From Bacteroidales bacterium (GTDB lineage: Bacteria > Bacteroidota > Bacteroidia > Bacteroidales > UBA1715): DNA of 46,919 nucleotides. The position numbers and the translations under genes were made by a program. A model generated the notes under the pieces. It was not told the DNA's origin, made no database searches, and saw nothing but the letters and a program-made list of their open reading frames with translations. Numbering within the stretch: the stretch's first letter is position 1; each line of letters begins with the position of its first letter. Where the stretch lies: the NCBI GenBank assembly GCA_017552705.1, contig JAFZOY010000026.1, forward strand, positions 1 to 46,919, given 5' to 3'. Of the stretch, positions 33,911-43,040 are shown piece by piece.

Positions 33911-36900
33911 ATGAGTGAAAAATTTAAGGAATATTCCGAGTTGAATCTTTCACAAATCAACAAAGATATTCTACAACAATGGATTAAGAATGATACGTTC
34001 AACAAGAGCGTATCTACCCGTGAGGGACATAAATCATTTGTGTTTTTTGAAGGTCCTCCTTCTGCTAACGGATTGCCTGGAATTCACCACGTAATGGCTC
34101 GTACCATCAAGGATTCCGTGTGCCGTTATAAGACAATGCAAGGATTCCAAGTTCACCGCAAGGCTGGTTGGGACACCCACGGACTGCCTGTGGAACTTGG
34201 CGTAGAAAAAGAATTAGGCATCACAAAAGAAGACATCGGCACAAAAATCAGCGTTGAGGACTACAACAACGCCTGCCGTAGCAATGTGATGAAATATACC
34301 AGCCAATGGGAAAATCTTACCCAACGTATTGGCTACTGGGTTGACATGAAAGACCCGTACATTACCTACGACAACAAATACATTGAAACGTTGTGGTATT
34401 TGTTGAAGGAACTGTACAAAAAAGGATTGCTGTACAAGGGTTACACTATCCAACCATACTCCCCCGCTGCAGGTACCGGTCTGAGTTCCCACGAACTGAA
34501 CCAGCCTGGTTGCTACCGCGACGTGAAAGACACGACGTGCGTGGGACAATTCAAGGTGATCCGCAACGAAGTGAGCGAATGGCTCTACAAAGACGTTGAC
34601 ACCGATTTGTTCTTCCTTGCTTGGACGACAACTCCGTGGACATTGTCGTCGAACACGGCATTGTGCGTCGGCGAGAAAATCACCTACCTCAAAGTGCGCA
34701 CATTCAACCCTTACACAGGTATTCCGTGTACGGTCGTGCTGGCAAAGGAACGTCTGTCGGCATATTTCAACGAGAAAGGCAAAGACGCCGATTTCAACGC
34801 TTACAACGTGGGCGACAAAATCGTTCCGTTTACCATTCTCGACGAATTTACGGGCAAACAATTACTCGGCATTCAATACGAACAGCTGCTTCCGTGGGTG
34901 AAAATCCGTGGAAACGCGTTCAAGGTGATTTCGGGCGACTACGTAACGACAGAAGACGGTACGGGTATCGTACACATTGCCCCCACATTCGGTGCCGATG
35001 ACGCATTTGTGGCTAAAAAACAAAACATTGCAGGCTGTCTGGTAATCGACAAAAATGGTAACGAATCGCCACTTGTTGACAAGCAAGGACGTATGTTCCT
35101 GATTGAAAACATGGATGCCGACTACGTGAAAAACTACGTCAACGTCGATATTTACAAAGAATATTCTGGTCGCTACGTTAAAAATGCGTTCGACGACACG
35201 CTTGGCGAAGACGCTCCTACATTGGACATTGACCTGTGCGTTGAATTGAAAAAAGACAACAAGACGTTCAAGGTTGAAAAACACGTACACAACTATCCAC
35301 ACTGCTGGCGTACCGACAAACCTATCATCTACTACCCTCTTGATTCGTGGTTTATTAAAACGCCACAACTGAAGGAACGTATGATGGAATTGAACAACAC
35401 CATCAACTGGAAGCCTGCATCAACAGGCTCGGGACGTTTCGGCAAATGGTTGGAAAACCTGAACGACTGGAACTTATCTCGTTCTCGCTATTGGGGAACG
35501 CCGCTTCCAATCTGGATGACGGAAGACAAATCGGAAGAAAAATGTATCGGCTCATTGGAAGAGTTGAAAAATGAAATCGAATTGTCAATCAAGGCAGGAT
35601 TTATGAAGGAAAATCCGTTGAAAGACTTCGTTGTAGGCGATTTCTCGAAAGAAAACTACAACAAATTCGACATTCACCGTCCATACGTCGACAACATTAT
35701 ATTGGTATCGCCCAAAGGTCAGAAAATGTACCGCGAGACGGACATTATCGATGTTTGGTTCGATTCAGGCTCAATGCCGTATGCACAAATCCACTATCCG
35801 TTCGAAAACAAGGAGAATTTCAAGAACGTATTCCCAGCCGATTTCATTGCCGAAGGTGTTGACCAAACTCGTGGCTGGTTCTTCACGCTTCATGCAATCG
35901 CAACAATGTTGTTCGACAGCGTGGCATTCAAAAACGTGATTTCCAATGGTTTAGTGCTCGACAAGAACGGCAACAAGATGTCGAAACGTCTTGGAAATGC
36001 CGTGGATCCGTTCCAAGAAATAGAGAAACAAGGAACTGACCCAGTTCGTTGGTATATGATTACCAACTCGTCGCCTTGGGACAACCTGAAATACGACAGC
36101 GAAGGCGTTGACGAAGTGAAACGTAAATTCTTCGGAACGCTTTACAATACGTATTCATTCTTTGCCTTGTATGCAAATCTCGACAACTTCGCGATGCAAC
36201 AAGCACCAGTTCCAAACGAACAACGTCCTGAAATTGACCGTTGGATATTGTCGTTGCTGAATACGTTGATTAAAAACGTTACGGAACAATACGAAAACCT
36301 TGAGCCGACCAAAGCAGGCCGTCTGATTCAAGATTTCGTGATAGACAATTTAAGTAACTGGTACGTGCGTTTGTCACGCAAGCGTTTCTGGAAAGGCGAA
36401 CTGAACACCGACAAGATTTCGGCTTACCAAACACTATACACCTGTCTGGAAACCGTTTCGTTGTTGATGGCACCTATCGCACCGTTCTATGCCGACCAAT
36501 TATTCTGCGACTTGAACAAGGTGACAAAACGTTTCGACGTTGACTCCGTTCACTTGGCAACTTTCCCGAAAGCCGACGAATCGGTAATCAACAGCACGTT
36601 GGAAACAAGAATGGGAATGGCACAGACCGTGTCGTCGATGATTCTTGCACTGCGTAGAAAAGTGTCAATCAAAGTACGTCAGCCACTGCAAAAAATCATT
36701 ATTCCGATTCTCAACGACGAATTTGAACAAAATTTGAAAGCGGTTGAGCCAATCATCAAGGCGGAAGTCAACGTGAAAGAAATTGACTTGCTGAAAGATG
36801 CGTCACAAGTCTTGGTAAAGACAATCAAACCGAACTTCAAGGCATTGGGTCCGAAATGCGGTAAGATTATGAAAGACGTTGCCGCAACGATTTCGGCATT

Positions 36901-37345
36901 CTCGAACGAAGAAATCTGCGAGTTCGAAAACAACGGAGCCAAGACAATCGTAGTCAACGGGCAAACCATTGACTTGACGCTCGACGACGTGACCATCATC
37001 TCGAAAGATATTCCAGGCTGGCAAGTTGCCAACGAAGGTCACATTACCGTTGCGCTCGACACCACGCTTACCGATGAATTGGTGAACGAAGGTATCGCAC
37101 GTGAGTTCGTCAATCGAATCCAGAACTTGCGAAAAGACAGCGGTTTCGACGTAACCGACAAAATCAAATTGCAAATTCAAAAACACAATGCTATCAACAA
37201 GGCCATAGAAATCCATAAATCATATATAGCATCCGAGACCTTATGTACAGACATTCAACTGGTTGACGAAATCACATTCGACAACAAAAAGCCGGTCGAA
37301 ATAGATGCTGATATTCAGACAAATATGGCAGTTCAAAAAGTTTAA
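33911..37345 (+). CDS. ileS: Isoleucyl-tRNA synthetase
   Basis: A 1144-residue class Ia synthetase, of the longer form common in Bacteroidota. Motifs: the HIGH-equivalent GIHH in PPSANGLPGIHH (49-60), GWDTHGLPVE, the editing-domain segment with TTPWTLSSNTAL, the DVWFDSGSMPYAQ segment, and KMSKR (689-693). The long C-terminal part holds the anticodon-binding helices and a DUF5915-like end. It is the first gene of the ileS-traR-lspA unit, an arrangement often found in this phylum. Confidence 0.97.
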   Translation: MSEKFKEYSELNLSQINKDILQQWIKNDTFNKSVSTREGHKSFVFFEGPPSANGLPGIHHVMARTIKDSVCRYKTMQGFQVHRKAGWDTHGLPVELGVEKELGITKEDIGTKISVEDYNNACRSNVMKYTSQWENLTQRIGYWVDMKDPYITYDNKYIETLWYLLKELYKKGLLYKGYTIQPYSPAAGTGLSSHELNQPGCYRDVKDTTCVGQFKVIRNEVSEWLYKDVDTDLFFLAWTTTPWTLSSNTALCVGEKITYLKVRTFNPYTGIPCTVVLAKERLSAYFNEKGKDADFNAYNVGDKIVPFTILDEFTGKQLLGIQYEQLLPWVKIRGNAFKVISGDYVTTEDGTGIVHIAPTFGADDAFVAKKQNIAGCLVIDKNGNESPLVDKQGRMFLIENMDADYVKNYVNVDIYKEYSGRYVKNAFDDTLGEDAPTLDIDLCVELKKDNKTFKVEKHVHNYPHCWRTDKPIIYYPLDSWFIKTPQLKERMMELNNTINWKPASTGSGRFGKWLENLNDWNLSRSRYWGTPLPIWMTEDKSEEKCIGSLEELKNEIELSIKAGFMKENPLKDFVVGDFSKENYNKFDIHRPYVDNIILVSPKGQKMYRETDIIDVWFDSGSMPYAQIHYPFENKENFKNVFPADFIAEGVDQTRGWFFTLHAIATMLFDSVAFKNVISNGLVLDKNGNKMSKRLGNAVDPFQEIEKQGTDPVRWYMITNSSPWDNLKYDSEGVDEVKRKFFGTLYNTYSFFALYANLDNFAMQQAPVPNEQRPEIDRWILSLLNTLIKNVTEQYENLEPTKAGRLIQDFVIDNLSNWYVRLSRKRFWKGELNTDKISAYQTLYTCLETVSLLMAPIAPFYADQLFCDLNKVTKRFDVDSVHLATFPKADESVINSTLETRMGMAQTVSSMILALRRKVSIKVRQPLQKIIIPILNDEFEQNLKAVEPIIKAEVNVKEIDLLKDASQVLVKTIKPNFKALGPKCGKIMKDVAATISAFSNEEICEFENNGAKTIVVNGQTIDLTLDDVTIISKDIPGWQVANEGHITVALDTTLTDELVNEGIAREFVNRIQNLRKDSGFDVTDKIKLQIQKHNAINKAIEIHKSYIASETLCTDIQLVDEITFDNKKPVEIDADIQTNMAVQKV

Positions 37346-37363
37346 CCCTTTATTCGCTCGATT

Positions 37364-37789
37364 ATGACAGAAGAAAACAAAAACCAAGAAGAAAATCTTG
37401 ACAGAGCACGTTACTCCGATGCTGAGTTGGAAGAATTCAAACAGATAATCTTGGAAAAGCTTGACAAAGCGATGAGAGATTACGAACAATTGAAAAAATC
37501 AATCCAATATCTTGACGGCAACGATATTCAAGATACGTCCCCAACATTCAAAATGTTCGAGGAAGGTGCGTCAAATCTTTCCAAGGAAGAAACTGGAAAA
37601 TTAGCTGAACGTCAGGAAAAGTTCATCAAACACTTGAAAGATGCGTTGATTCGTATTGAAAACAAAACGTACGGAATTTGCCGCGAAACGGGAAGATTGA
37701 TTCCAAAAGAACGTCTTCGTGCCGTTCCCCACGCTACACTGAGTGTTGATGCGAAAGTAAACGAAAAGAAAAAGAAACCGTTGCTATGA
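37364..37789 (+). CDS. TraR/DksA-family protein
   Basis: A 141-residue protein with an N-terminal coiled-coil hairpin (about 20-100) and a C-terminal zinc-finger-like region (YGICRETGRLIPKERLRAVPHAT, 103-125). Only one cysteine (Cys106) remains of the usual C4 set; His123 is nearby. The fold is probably kept without zinc, as in many relatives of this phylum. By family it would enter the RNA polymerase secondary channel and tune stable-RNA promoters. It ends in ATGA overlap with lspA. Confidence 0.88.
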   Translation: MTEENKNQEENLDRARYSDAELEEFKQIILEKLDKAMRDYEQLKKSIQYLDGNDIQDTSPTFKMFEEGASNLSKEETGKLAERQEKFIKHLKDALIRIENKTYGICRETGRLIPKERLRAVPHATLSVDAKVNEKKKKPLL

Positions 37790-38394
37790 AAAAACAGCAT
37801 TGGGCAATTTTGATGGTGTTTCTTGTGTTGCTTGTTGACCAAGTAACCAAGATTTTAGTGAAAACCACCATGCACCTCGACGAAATGATTCCCGTCATTG
37901 GCGACAGGATATTCATTTATTTTGTTGAGAATCCTGGATTCGCCTTCGGAATGAGTTTCGGAGGCGCAATGGGAAAAATTGCCCTTACTGTATTTCGCTT
38001 AGTCGCTTCAATTGTAATTGGTTTTTACATACACCGCCTCATTAAACGTGACGCACCGCTCGATGTAATTCTCGGCTTGAGTGCGATATTGGCGGGTGCC
38101 GCCGGAAACATTATCGACAGCGCATTCTATGGACTTATCTTCAACGAAAGCACCTACGGAACCGTTGCCGAAATGTTCTCGGAAAGCGGCGGATATGCTC
38201 CATTCCTGCAAGGACGGGTTGTCGATATGATTTATTGCCCGGTGCTGCGTGGAACATTCCCAGAATGGTTTCCTATCTGGAGCGGTGAGCCATTCACGTT
38301 CTTCAAACCGATATTCAATATCGCCGACTCCGCAATAACCATCGGAGTTTTCTATCTATTGATTTTCCAGCACAAGTTTTTCAAAGATGCGTAA
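37786..38394 (+). CDS. lspA: Lipoprotein signal peptidase II
   Basis: A 202-residue inner-membrane aspartic protease that removes signal peptides from prolipoproteins. The catalytic aspartates are Asp111 (GAAGNIIDS) and Asp181 (FNIADSAI). Transmembrane segments lie at about 6-24, 66-84, 93-112 and 177-195. A roughly 50-residue loop (about 118-170) between the catalytic motifs is longer than in Enterobacteria, as usual for Bacteroidota. Its 3' end overlaps the convergent radical SAM gene by 14 bases. Confidence 0.95.
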   Translation: MKKQHWAILMVFLVLLVDQVTKILVKTTMHLDEMIPVIGDRIFIYFVENPGFAFGMSFGGAMGKIALTVFRLVASIVIGFYIHRLIKRDAPLDVILGLSAILAGAAGNIIDSAFYGLIFNESTYGTVAEMFSESGGYAPFLQGRVVDMIYCPVLRGTFPEWFPIWSGEPFTFFKPIFNIADSAITIGVFYLLIFQHKFFKDA

Positions 38395-39325
38395 CACGCA
38401 TTCCCTGAAACGAATCCCGTCGTTCCAGTTCTTTTTCAATTCGCTGTAATACAACATCATAGCGAGTCAATCCCCATGTGTTTTCCTTTAGGAAACGTGG
38501 TGGCACCTCACCGGCAAAGCGTTCTATCACAAAATTGGGATTCAGCCGCTCGGTTATATCAACAATGAACGACACATAGGTTTCTATCGTAAACTGATGA
38601 AAATCAGAAGGTTTCTCATAAAATTCCTGTTCCATCCTTGTGTTTTTTATAATCTGCAACTGATGGAATTTTATGCCATTCATAGGCAACTCATTCATCA
38701 ACGAAACCGCCCCGAGCCACATTTCAACCGTTTCGCCGGGAAGTCCATACATAAAATGCCCTGCGGTATGGATACCATATTGTTTCGTCAATTCAAATGC
38801 ATCAACAGCTTGTTGGAACGTGTGGCCACGGTTTATCCGACGCAACGTTTCGTCGAAACACGATTCCACGCCATATTCAATCGAAACAAACATCCGTTCC
38901 TGAAGCCGTGCGAAATATTCCAATTTCCGTTCGTCGATACAATCAGGGCGAGTACCAACCACAATGCCCCGAACCAACGGATGTTCAAGAGCAGGGCGAT
39001 ACAATTCCTGTAAGGTTTCCAACGAAGCATACGTGTTTGTATAAGCCTGAAAATAAGCCAAATAGCCATCGGCACGACGATATCTGTTTTGATGGAATTC
39101 AATACCTTCGTCCAACTGCTGCGTAACTGATTTACGCACATCGCAATACGAAGGGTTAAACGCATCATTCACGCAGTATGTGCACCCACCAACGCCAATA
39201 CTTCCGTCACGATTGGGACATGTGAATCCCGCATTGAGCGTAAGTTTCTGCATTCGTCCCCCAAAACGTTCCTGTAAAAAACGCTTGTACGAATTAAAAC
39301 GCCGATTGTCGCCCCATGCATACAT
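38381..39325 (-). CDS. Radical SAM protein (TIGR01212/YhcC family)
   Basis: A 314-residue radical SAM protein. The N-terminal cluster motif, TCPNRDGSIGVGGCTYC, has the long CxxxxxxxxxxxCxxC-type spacing of the YhcC family rather than CxxxCxxC. Other family segments: YFQAYTNTYAS, GTRPDCID, SIEYGVES, GHFMYGLPGE and the C-terminal R-F-A-G-E-V-P region. Relatives are implicated in tRNA or sulfur chemistry but the reaction here is not established. It follows the NUDIX gene by 3 bases. Confidence 0.9.
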   Translation of the reverse strand: MYAWGDNRRFNSYKRFLQERFGGRMQKLTLNAGFTCPNRDGSIGVGGCTYCVNDAFNPSYCDVRKSVTQQLDEGIEFHQNRYRRADGYLAYFQAYTNTYASLETLQELYRPALEHPLVRGIVVGTRPDCIDERKLEYFARLQERMFVSIEYGVESCFDETLRRINRGHTFQQAVDAFELTKQYGIHTAGHFMYGLPGETVEMWLGAVSLMNELPMNGIKFHQLQIIKNTRMEQEFYEKPSDFHQFTIETYVSFIVDITERLNPNFVIERFAGEVPPRFLKENTWGLTRYDVVLQRIEKELERRDSFQGMRVTHL

Positions 39326-39328
39326 TCC

Positions 39329-39811
39329 CTAACGTTTTGAAAACTGTATCGGTTCACCATCTTTTTCAGCAGAGACTAAAGTTTCTCCGTGATACACCAA
39401 CTTTAAGTTGAAAAATGGCTCATCGGGATTATTTACCAATTTCAAAAACACAGCATCGCCCTCCCACATTGGTAATGTTGTAAGTTTTTGTTTATCAATC
39501 CATTCCAAATCACCTTCGTCACACACCTTTTGCGTGCCCGTCCATTCCAAACACGAAAATAGGTGCATTGATTCGCCATAGGACTCATCAAGATAAAATG
39601 TCACAATGCCACGATAGTTCCATTTTGTGACCGTAAAACCAGTTTCTTCCCAAACTTCACGCAACATACACTGTTCGGGAGTTTCCCCAGGTTCGAATTT
39701 GCCGCCGACTCCAATCCACTTATCGTGATTGATGTCGTTTGCCTTTTTTGTCCGATGCAGCATCAAATAGCGCCCATCTTTTTCCAAATAACACAGCGTA
39801 GTTTGTTTCAT
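39329..39811 (-). CDS. NUDIX hydrolase (MutT-like)
   Basis: A 160-residue hydrolase. The longer frame opens at 39877, but ATG 39811 is preferred because a TATCTTTG promoter element lies between the two and the family N-terminus (MKQTTLCYLEKDGRYLMLHRT) begins here. The NUDIX box GGKFEPGETPEQCMLREVWEETGF fits Gx5Ex7REUxEExGU. A role in clearing oxidised nucleotides (8-oxo-dGTP) is suggested by similarity; other nucleoside diphosphate substrates are possible. Confidence 0.92.
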   Translation of the reverse strand: MKQTTLCYLEKDGRYLMLHRTKKANDINHDKWIGVGGKFEPGETPEQCMLREVWEETGFTVTKWNYRGIVTFYLDESYGESMHLFSCLEWTGTQKVCDEGDLEWIDKQKLTTLPMWEGDAVFLKLVNNPDEPFFNLKLVYHGETLVSAEKDGEPIQFSKR

Positions 39812-39831
39812 TACCCTATTTTTTGCATCGG

Positions 39832-39839
39832 CAAAGATA
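39832..39839 (-). promoter_or_regulatory. -7 promoter element of NUDIX-radical SAM pair
   Basis: TATCTTTG on the minus strand, an exact match, 21-28 bases before ATG 39811. A TTG 23 bases further up could serve as the -33 element. Confidence 0.5.
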
Positions 39840-39878
39840 CAATCTCTCAGGATTCTTTTCGGCAATTTGTTCAACAAA

Positions 39879-39908
39879 AAAGGGCGACACTTTTCAGTAT
39901 CGCCCTTT
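39879..39908 (-). terminator. Terminator of fba
   Basis: A perfect 9-bp stem (AAAGGGCGA with TCGCCCTTT), a 12-base loop and a T-run on the minus strand, 23 bases after the fba stop. Confidence 0.88.
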
Positions 39909-39930
39909 CCGTATTAGTATTAACTAAAAA

Positions 39931-40929
39931 TTATTCAGCTTTTCCGTTAGAACCAAGTACGTTCACGATTTTGTGAGTGTACATTTTCTTCATATTGTCA
40001 CGAGCTGGACCAAGATATTTACGTGGGTCGAATTCTCCTGGTTTTTCAGCAAATGTTTGACGGATAGCAGCAGTCATAGCCAAACGGCTGTCAGAGTCGA
40101 TGTTGATTTTGCAAACTGCCGACTTAGCTGCCTTACGCAATTGTTCTTCTGGAATACCAACAGCATCAGGAAGTTTACCTCCGTATTTGTTGATTGTGTC
40201 AACTTCGTCTTGAGGAACTGAAGAAGAACCGTGAAGCACGATTGGGAAACCAGGAAGTTTCTTTTCGATTTCAGCCAAAACGTCGAATGCCAATGGAGGA
40301 GGAACTAATTTACCTTCTGCATTACGAGTACATTGTTCCGGTTTGAATTTGTAAGCACCGTGAGAAGTACCGATAGAGATTGCCAATGAATCGCAACCAG
40401 TTTTTGTAACGAAGTCGATAACTTCTTCTGGTTTTGTGTAGTGAGATTCCTCAGCTTGTACTTCGTCTTCAACACCAGCCAAAACGCCAAGTTCGCCTTC
40501 TACAGTAACATCATATTTGTGAGCGTATTCAACAACTTTCTTTGTCAAAGCTACGTTTTCGTCGTAAGGAAGAGATGAACCATCAATCATTACAGAAGAG
40601 AAGCCCATGTCAACACAGCTCTTGCAAAGTTCGAAAGAATCACCGTGGTCAAGGTGAAGAACGATTTGTGGACGTTCCCAACCCAATTCTTTTGCATACG
40701 CAACAGCACCTTCAGCCATGTAGCGAAGCAATGTTTGGTTAGCATACTGACGTGCACCTTTTGAAACTTGAAGGATTACTGGAGATTTTTGTTCTGCACA
40801 AGCCATAATGATAGCCTGAAGTTGCTCCATGTTGTTGAAGTTGAATGCAGGAATTGCATAACCTCCGTTGATTGCTTTAGCAAACATTTCTTTTGTGTTC
40901 ACCAAGCCAAGATCTTTGTAACTAATCAT
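39931..40929 (-). CDS. fba: Class II fructose-1,6-bisphosphate aldolase
   Basis: A 332-residue zinc-dependent aldolase of glycolysis and gluconeogenesis. Metal and active-site motifs in order: VLHLDHGDS (zinc His and catalytic Asp region), VEGELGVLAG, SIGTSHGAYKF (zinc His) and IVLHGSSSVP (zinc His). It is of normal length for the class IIA/B Bacteroidota form. Monocistronic with its own terminator; together with pfp it forms the PPi-linked upper glycolysis in this window. Confidence 0.97.
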   Translation of the reverse strand: MISYKDLGLVNTKEMFAKAINGGYAIPAFNFNNMEQLQAIIMACAEQKSPVILQVSKGARQYANQTLLRYMAEGAVAYAKELGWERPQIVLHLDHGDSFELCKSCVDMGFSSVMIDGSSLPYDENVALTKKVVEYAHKYDVTVEGELGVLAGVEDEVQAEESHYTKPEEVIDFVTKTGCDSLAISIGTSHGAYKFKPEQCTRNAEGKLVPPPLAFDVLAEIEKKLPGFPIVLHGSSSVPQDEVDTINKYGGKLPDAVGIPEEQLRKAAKSAVCKINIDSDSRLAMTAAIRQTFAEKPGEFDPRKYLGPARDNMKKMYTHKIVNVLGSNGKAE

Positions 40930-41074
40930 TTTTTATACGTTAAAATTGTTAAACAAATCAATCAACCTTTCGGTTTTTTATTTTCGCGTGCTAATGTAAG
41001 AAAAAAAAACGTATCTCATTCACTTAAATGAAAGAAAAACAAGATTGTCAATAAACTCCCCAATTGCAGGGCGT

Positions 41075-42034
41075 TTAATCAAACGATTGGTTTGTTTGGA
41101 TGGAAATTTGACGGATTTCCTCGAATTCACTTGGAGAAAGGTCGTTCAAGAAATAATTGATTGGATTCACTTTTTGTCCGCCTTTGATTATTTCATAATG
41201 AAGATGCGAACCCGTTGAAACGCCGGTACTTCCGACTAAACCGATTAAATCACCGCGTTTAACTTTTTGTCCTTGGCGAACCAAAATTTCGGAGCAATGC
41301 GCGTACATTGATTTATACTGATAGCCGTGGTCAATCACAATCGCCTTGCCATATCCCCGTTCGAATTTCGCCGATGTAACCACACCATCACCCGTTGCAT
41401 AGATTTTCGTTCCTGTAGGAGCCACCAAATCAATACCCGTATGGGTTCGCAACGTTTTGTATATAGGGTGCATACGCGTACCAAAACCAGAGACATATTT
41501 GTATGTCTTCAAAGGCTGGATGCCCGGAATATGCTGAAGCATTTCCTGTTTATTTTTAGCCAAATCAACAATCGTGTCGAACGAAAGCGATTGAATATAA
41601 ATCTTTTTCATCAAAATATCCATTCGCTTGTTGGTCTGCACCACCAGTTCCATATTCGGCACAGCCTCAATTTCCGCATATCGGTTCACCCCACCGAAAC
41701 CTCCATTTCTAACTGCATCGGGAATAGGCTCCGATTCAAAAACCATACGATAGATATTATTGTCTTTGTCGGCCAAGTCGTTCAACACGTCTTCCATATT
41801 GCCAAGACGGCTGTTCAACGATTTATACTGGTTTCGCAGCATTTTATTCTCATCAATCAACTCTTTTTCACGAGTTGAAGGGAAAAAATGCAACCAAGTA
41901 AACATAAAGGTGAAACCAACTACTATAATCACAACAAGGTACGAAACGCCCATACCCAACATCTTTTTTAGCGATGTCTCTATTTTCTCGTACTGAAGAG
42001 TTTCAGGGTTAAATCGAAATCTACCTTTTGCCAT
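41075..42034 (-). CDS. M23-family peptidase with N-terminal membrane anchor
   Basis: A 319-residue cell-wall endopeptidase. The start at 42034 is preferred over 42094 because a TATATTTG element lies between them. One transmembrane helix (about 29-50) anchors it, a coiled coil follows (about 55-90), and the LytM domain occupies about 180-295. Zinc ligands are His198 and Asp202 (HTGID) and His279 in HLH; catalytic His246 is in YAH. With all ligands present it should be active on peptidoglycan cross-bridges, unlike activator-type LytM proteins. Confidence 0.93.
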   Translation of the reverse strand: MAKGRFRFNPETLQYEKIETSLKKMLGMGVSYLVVIIVVGFTFMFTWLHFFPSTREKELIDENKMLRNQYKSLNSRLGNMEDVLNDLADKDNNIYRMVFESEPIPDAVRNGGFGGVNRYAEIEAVPNMELVVQTNKRMDILMKKIYIQSLSFDTIVDLAKNKQEMLQHIPGIQPLKTYKYVSGFGTRMHPIYKTLRTHTGIDLVAPTGTKIYATGDGVVTSAKFERGYGKAIVIDHGYQYKSMYAHCSEILVRQGQKVKRGDLIGLVGSTGVSTGSHLHYEIIKGGQKVNPINYFLNDLSPSEFEEIRQISIQTNQSFD

Positions 42035-42051
42035 AGTAATTTTTGAAAGTG

Positions 42052-42059
42052 CAAATATA
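42052..42059 (-). promoter_or_regulatory. -7 promoter element of the M23 peptidase gene
   Basis: TATATTTG on the minus strand, an exact match, 18-25 bases before ATG 42034. It decides between the two possible starts. Confidence 0.55.
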
Positions 42060-42158
42060 CGATTTTTTTTGAAATAAAAATAATAGTTATTCACAGAGTA
42101 TTAACGATATACACGAAGAATATATTACAATCAGACTTCATATATCAAGAAATAATAT

Positions 42159-42166
42159 TACATTTG
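42159..42166 (+). promoter_or_regulatory. -7 promoter element of nadC operon
   Basis: TACATTTG, an exact match, 26 bases before the nadC ATG. No clear -33 element. Confidence 0.5.
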
Positions 42167-42192
42167 GCTACTATTTCAAAATATTCTTAATT

Positions 42193-43035
42193 ATGATTGA
42201 AAGTCCTCTTATTGATGCAGTTATTGACATCGCCTTCAAAGAAGATATTGGCGATGGTGACCATACAACTCTTTCGTGTATTCCCCACGATTTGGAAGGC
42301 AGAGCGCGCCTGCTTGTAAAGCAAGATGGTATTCTCTGTGGCGTGGAATTGGCGAAGAAAATTTTTGCGGAATTCGATCCTTCGCTCAAAATGAACCAAA
42401 TACTGCACGACGGCGACGCGATAAAAAAAGGCGACATTGCTTTTACCGTTGAAGGTAAAACTATTTCAATCCTACAAACGGAACGATTGGTTCTGAATTT
42501 TATGCAACGCCTGAGCGGAATCGCCACACAAACACACGAATATGTGAAACTGCTCGAAGGCACAAACACAAAAATTCTCGACACCCGCAAAACCACGCCA
42601 GGATTGCGTTTGTTGGAAAAATATGCGGTAAAAATCGGCGGTGGCGAAAACCATCGTATCGGTCTGTATGATATGATTTTGATAAAAGACAACCATATAG
42701 ACTACGCTGGCGGTGTTACGCAGGCAATCACCAAAACGAAGGAATATCTGAAAGCGAAAGGCAAAGACCTTAAAATCGAGGTGGAAGCCCGCACGCTCGC
42801 CGAAATCGAAGAAATACTGAAATTCGATGTTGAACGCATCCTTATTGATAATTTCACACCCGAAGAAACGAAAAAAGCGGTTGCGCTCATCAATGGGAAA
42901 TGCAAAACGGAATCTTCAGGTGGCATAACAAAAGAATCGATTCGTGCCTATGCGGAAGCTGGCGTTGACTACATATCTGTTGGAGCTTTGACACACCATA
43001 TCAGTAGTTTGGACTTAAGCCTCAAAGCATACTAA
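42193..43035 (+). CDS. nadC: Nicotinate-nucleotide pyrophosphorylase (carboxylating)
   Basis: A 280-residue quinolinate phosphoribosyltransferase of de novo NAD synthesis. Motifs: EDIGDGDHTT near the N-terminus, ERLVLNFMQRLSGIAT, ILDTRKTTPGLR, GGGENHRIGLYD and SSGGI. The family-typical length and order are all present. It is followed after 5 bases by the PafA-like gene and appears to share its transcript, though no metabolic link between the two is evident. nadA and nadB are not in the window. Confidence 0.96.
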   Translation: MIESPLIDAVIDIAFKEDIGDGDHTTLSCIPHDLEGRARLLVKQDGILCGVELAKKIFAEFDPSLKMNQILHDGDAIKKGDIAFTVEGKTISILQTERLVLNFMQRLSGIATQTHEYVKLLEGTNTKILDTRKTTPGLRLLEKYAVKIGGGENHRIGLYDMILIKDNHIDYAGGVTQAITKTKEYLKAKGKDLKIEVEARTLAEIEEILKFDVERILIDNFTPEETKKAVALINGKCKTESSGGITKESIRAYAEAGVDYISVGALTHHISSLDLSLKAY

Positions 43036-43040
43036 TATAT

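Noticed and set aside
42171..42692. 173-codon minus-strand frame over nadC
   Set aside because: Covers conserved NadC motifs on the other strand and has no independent signals.
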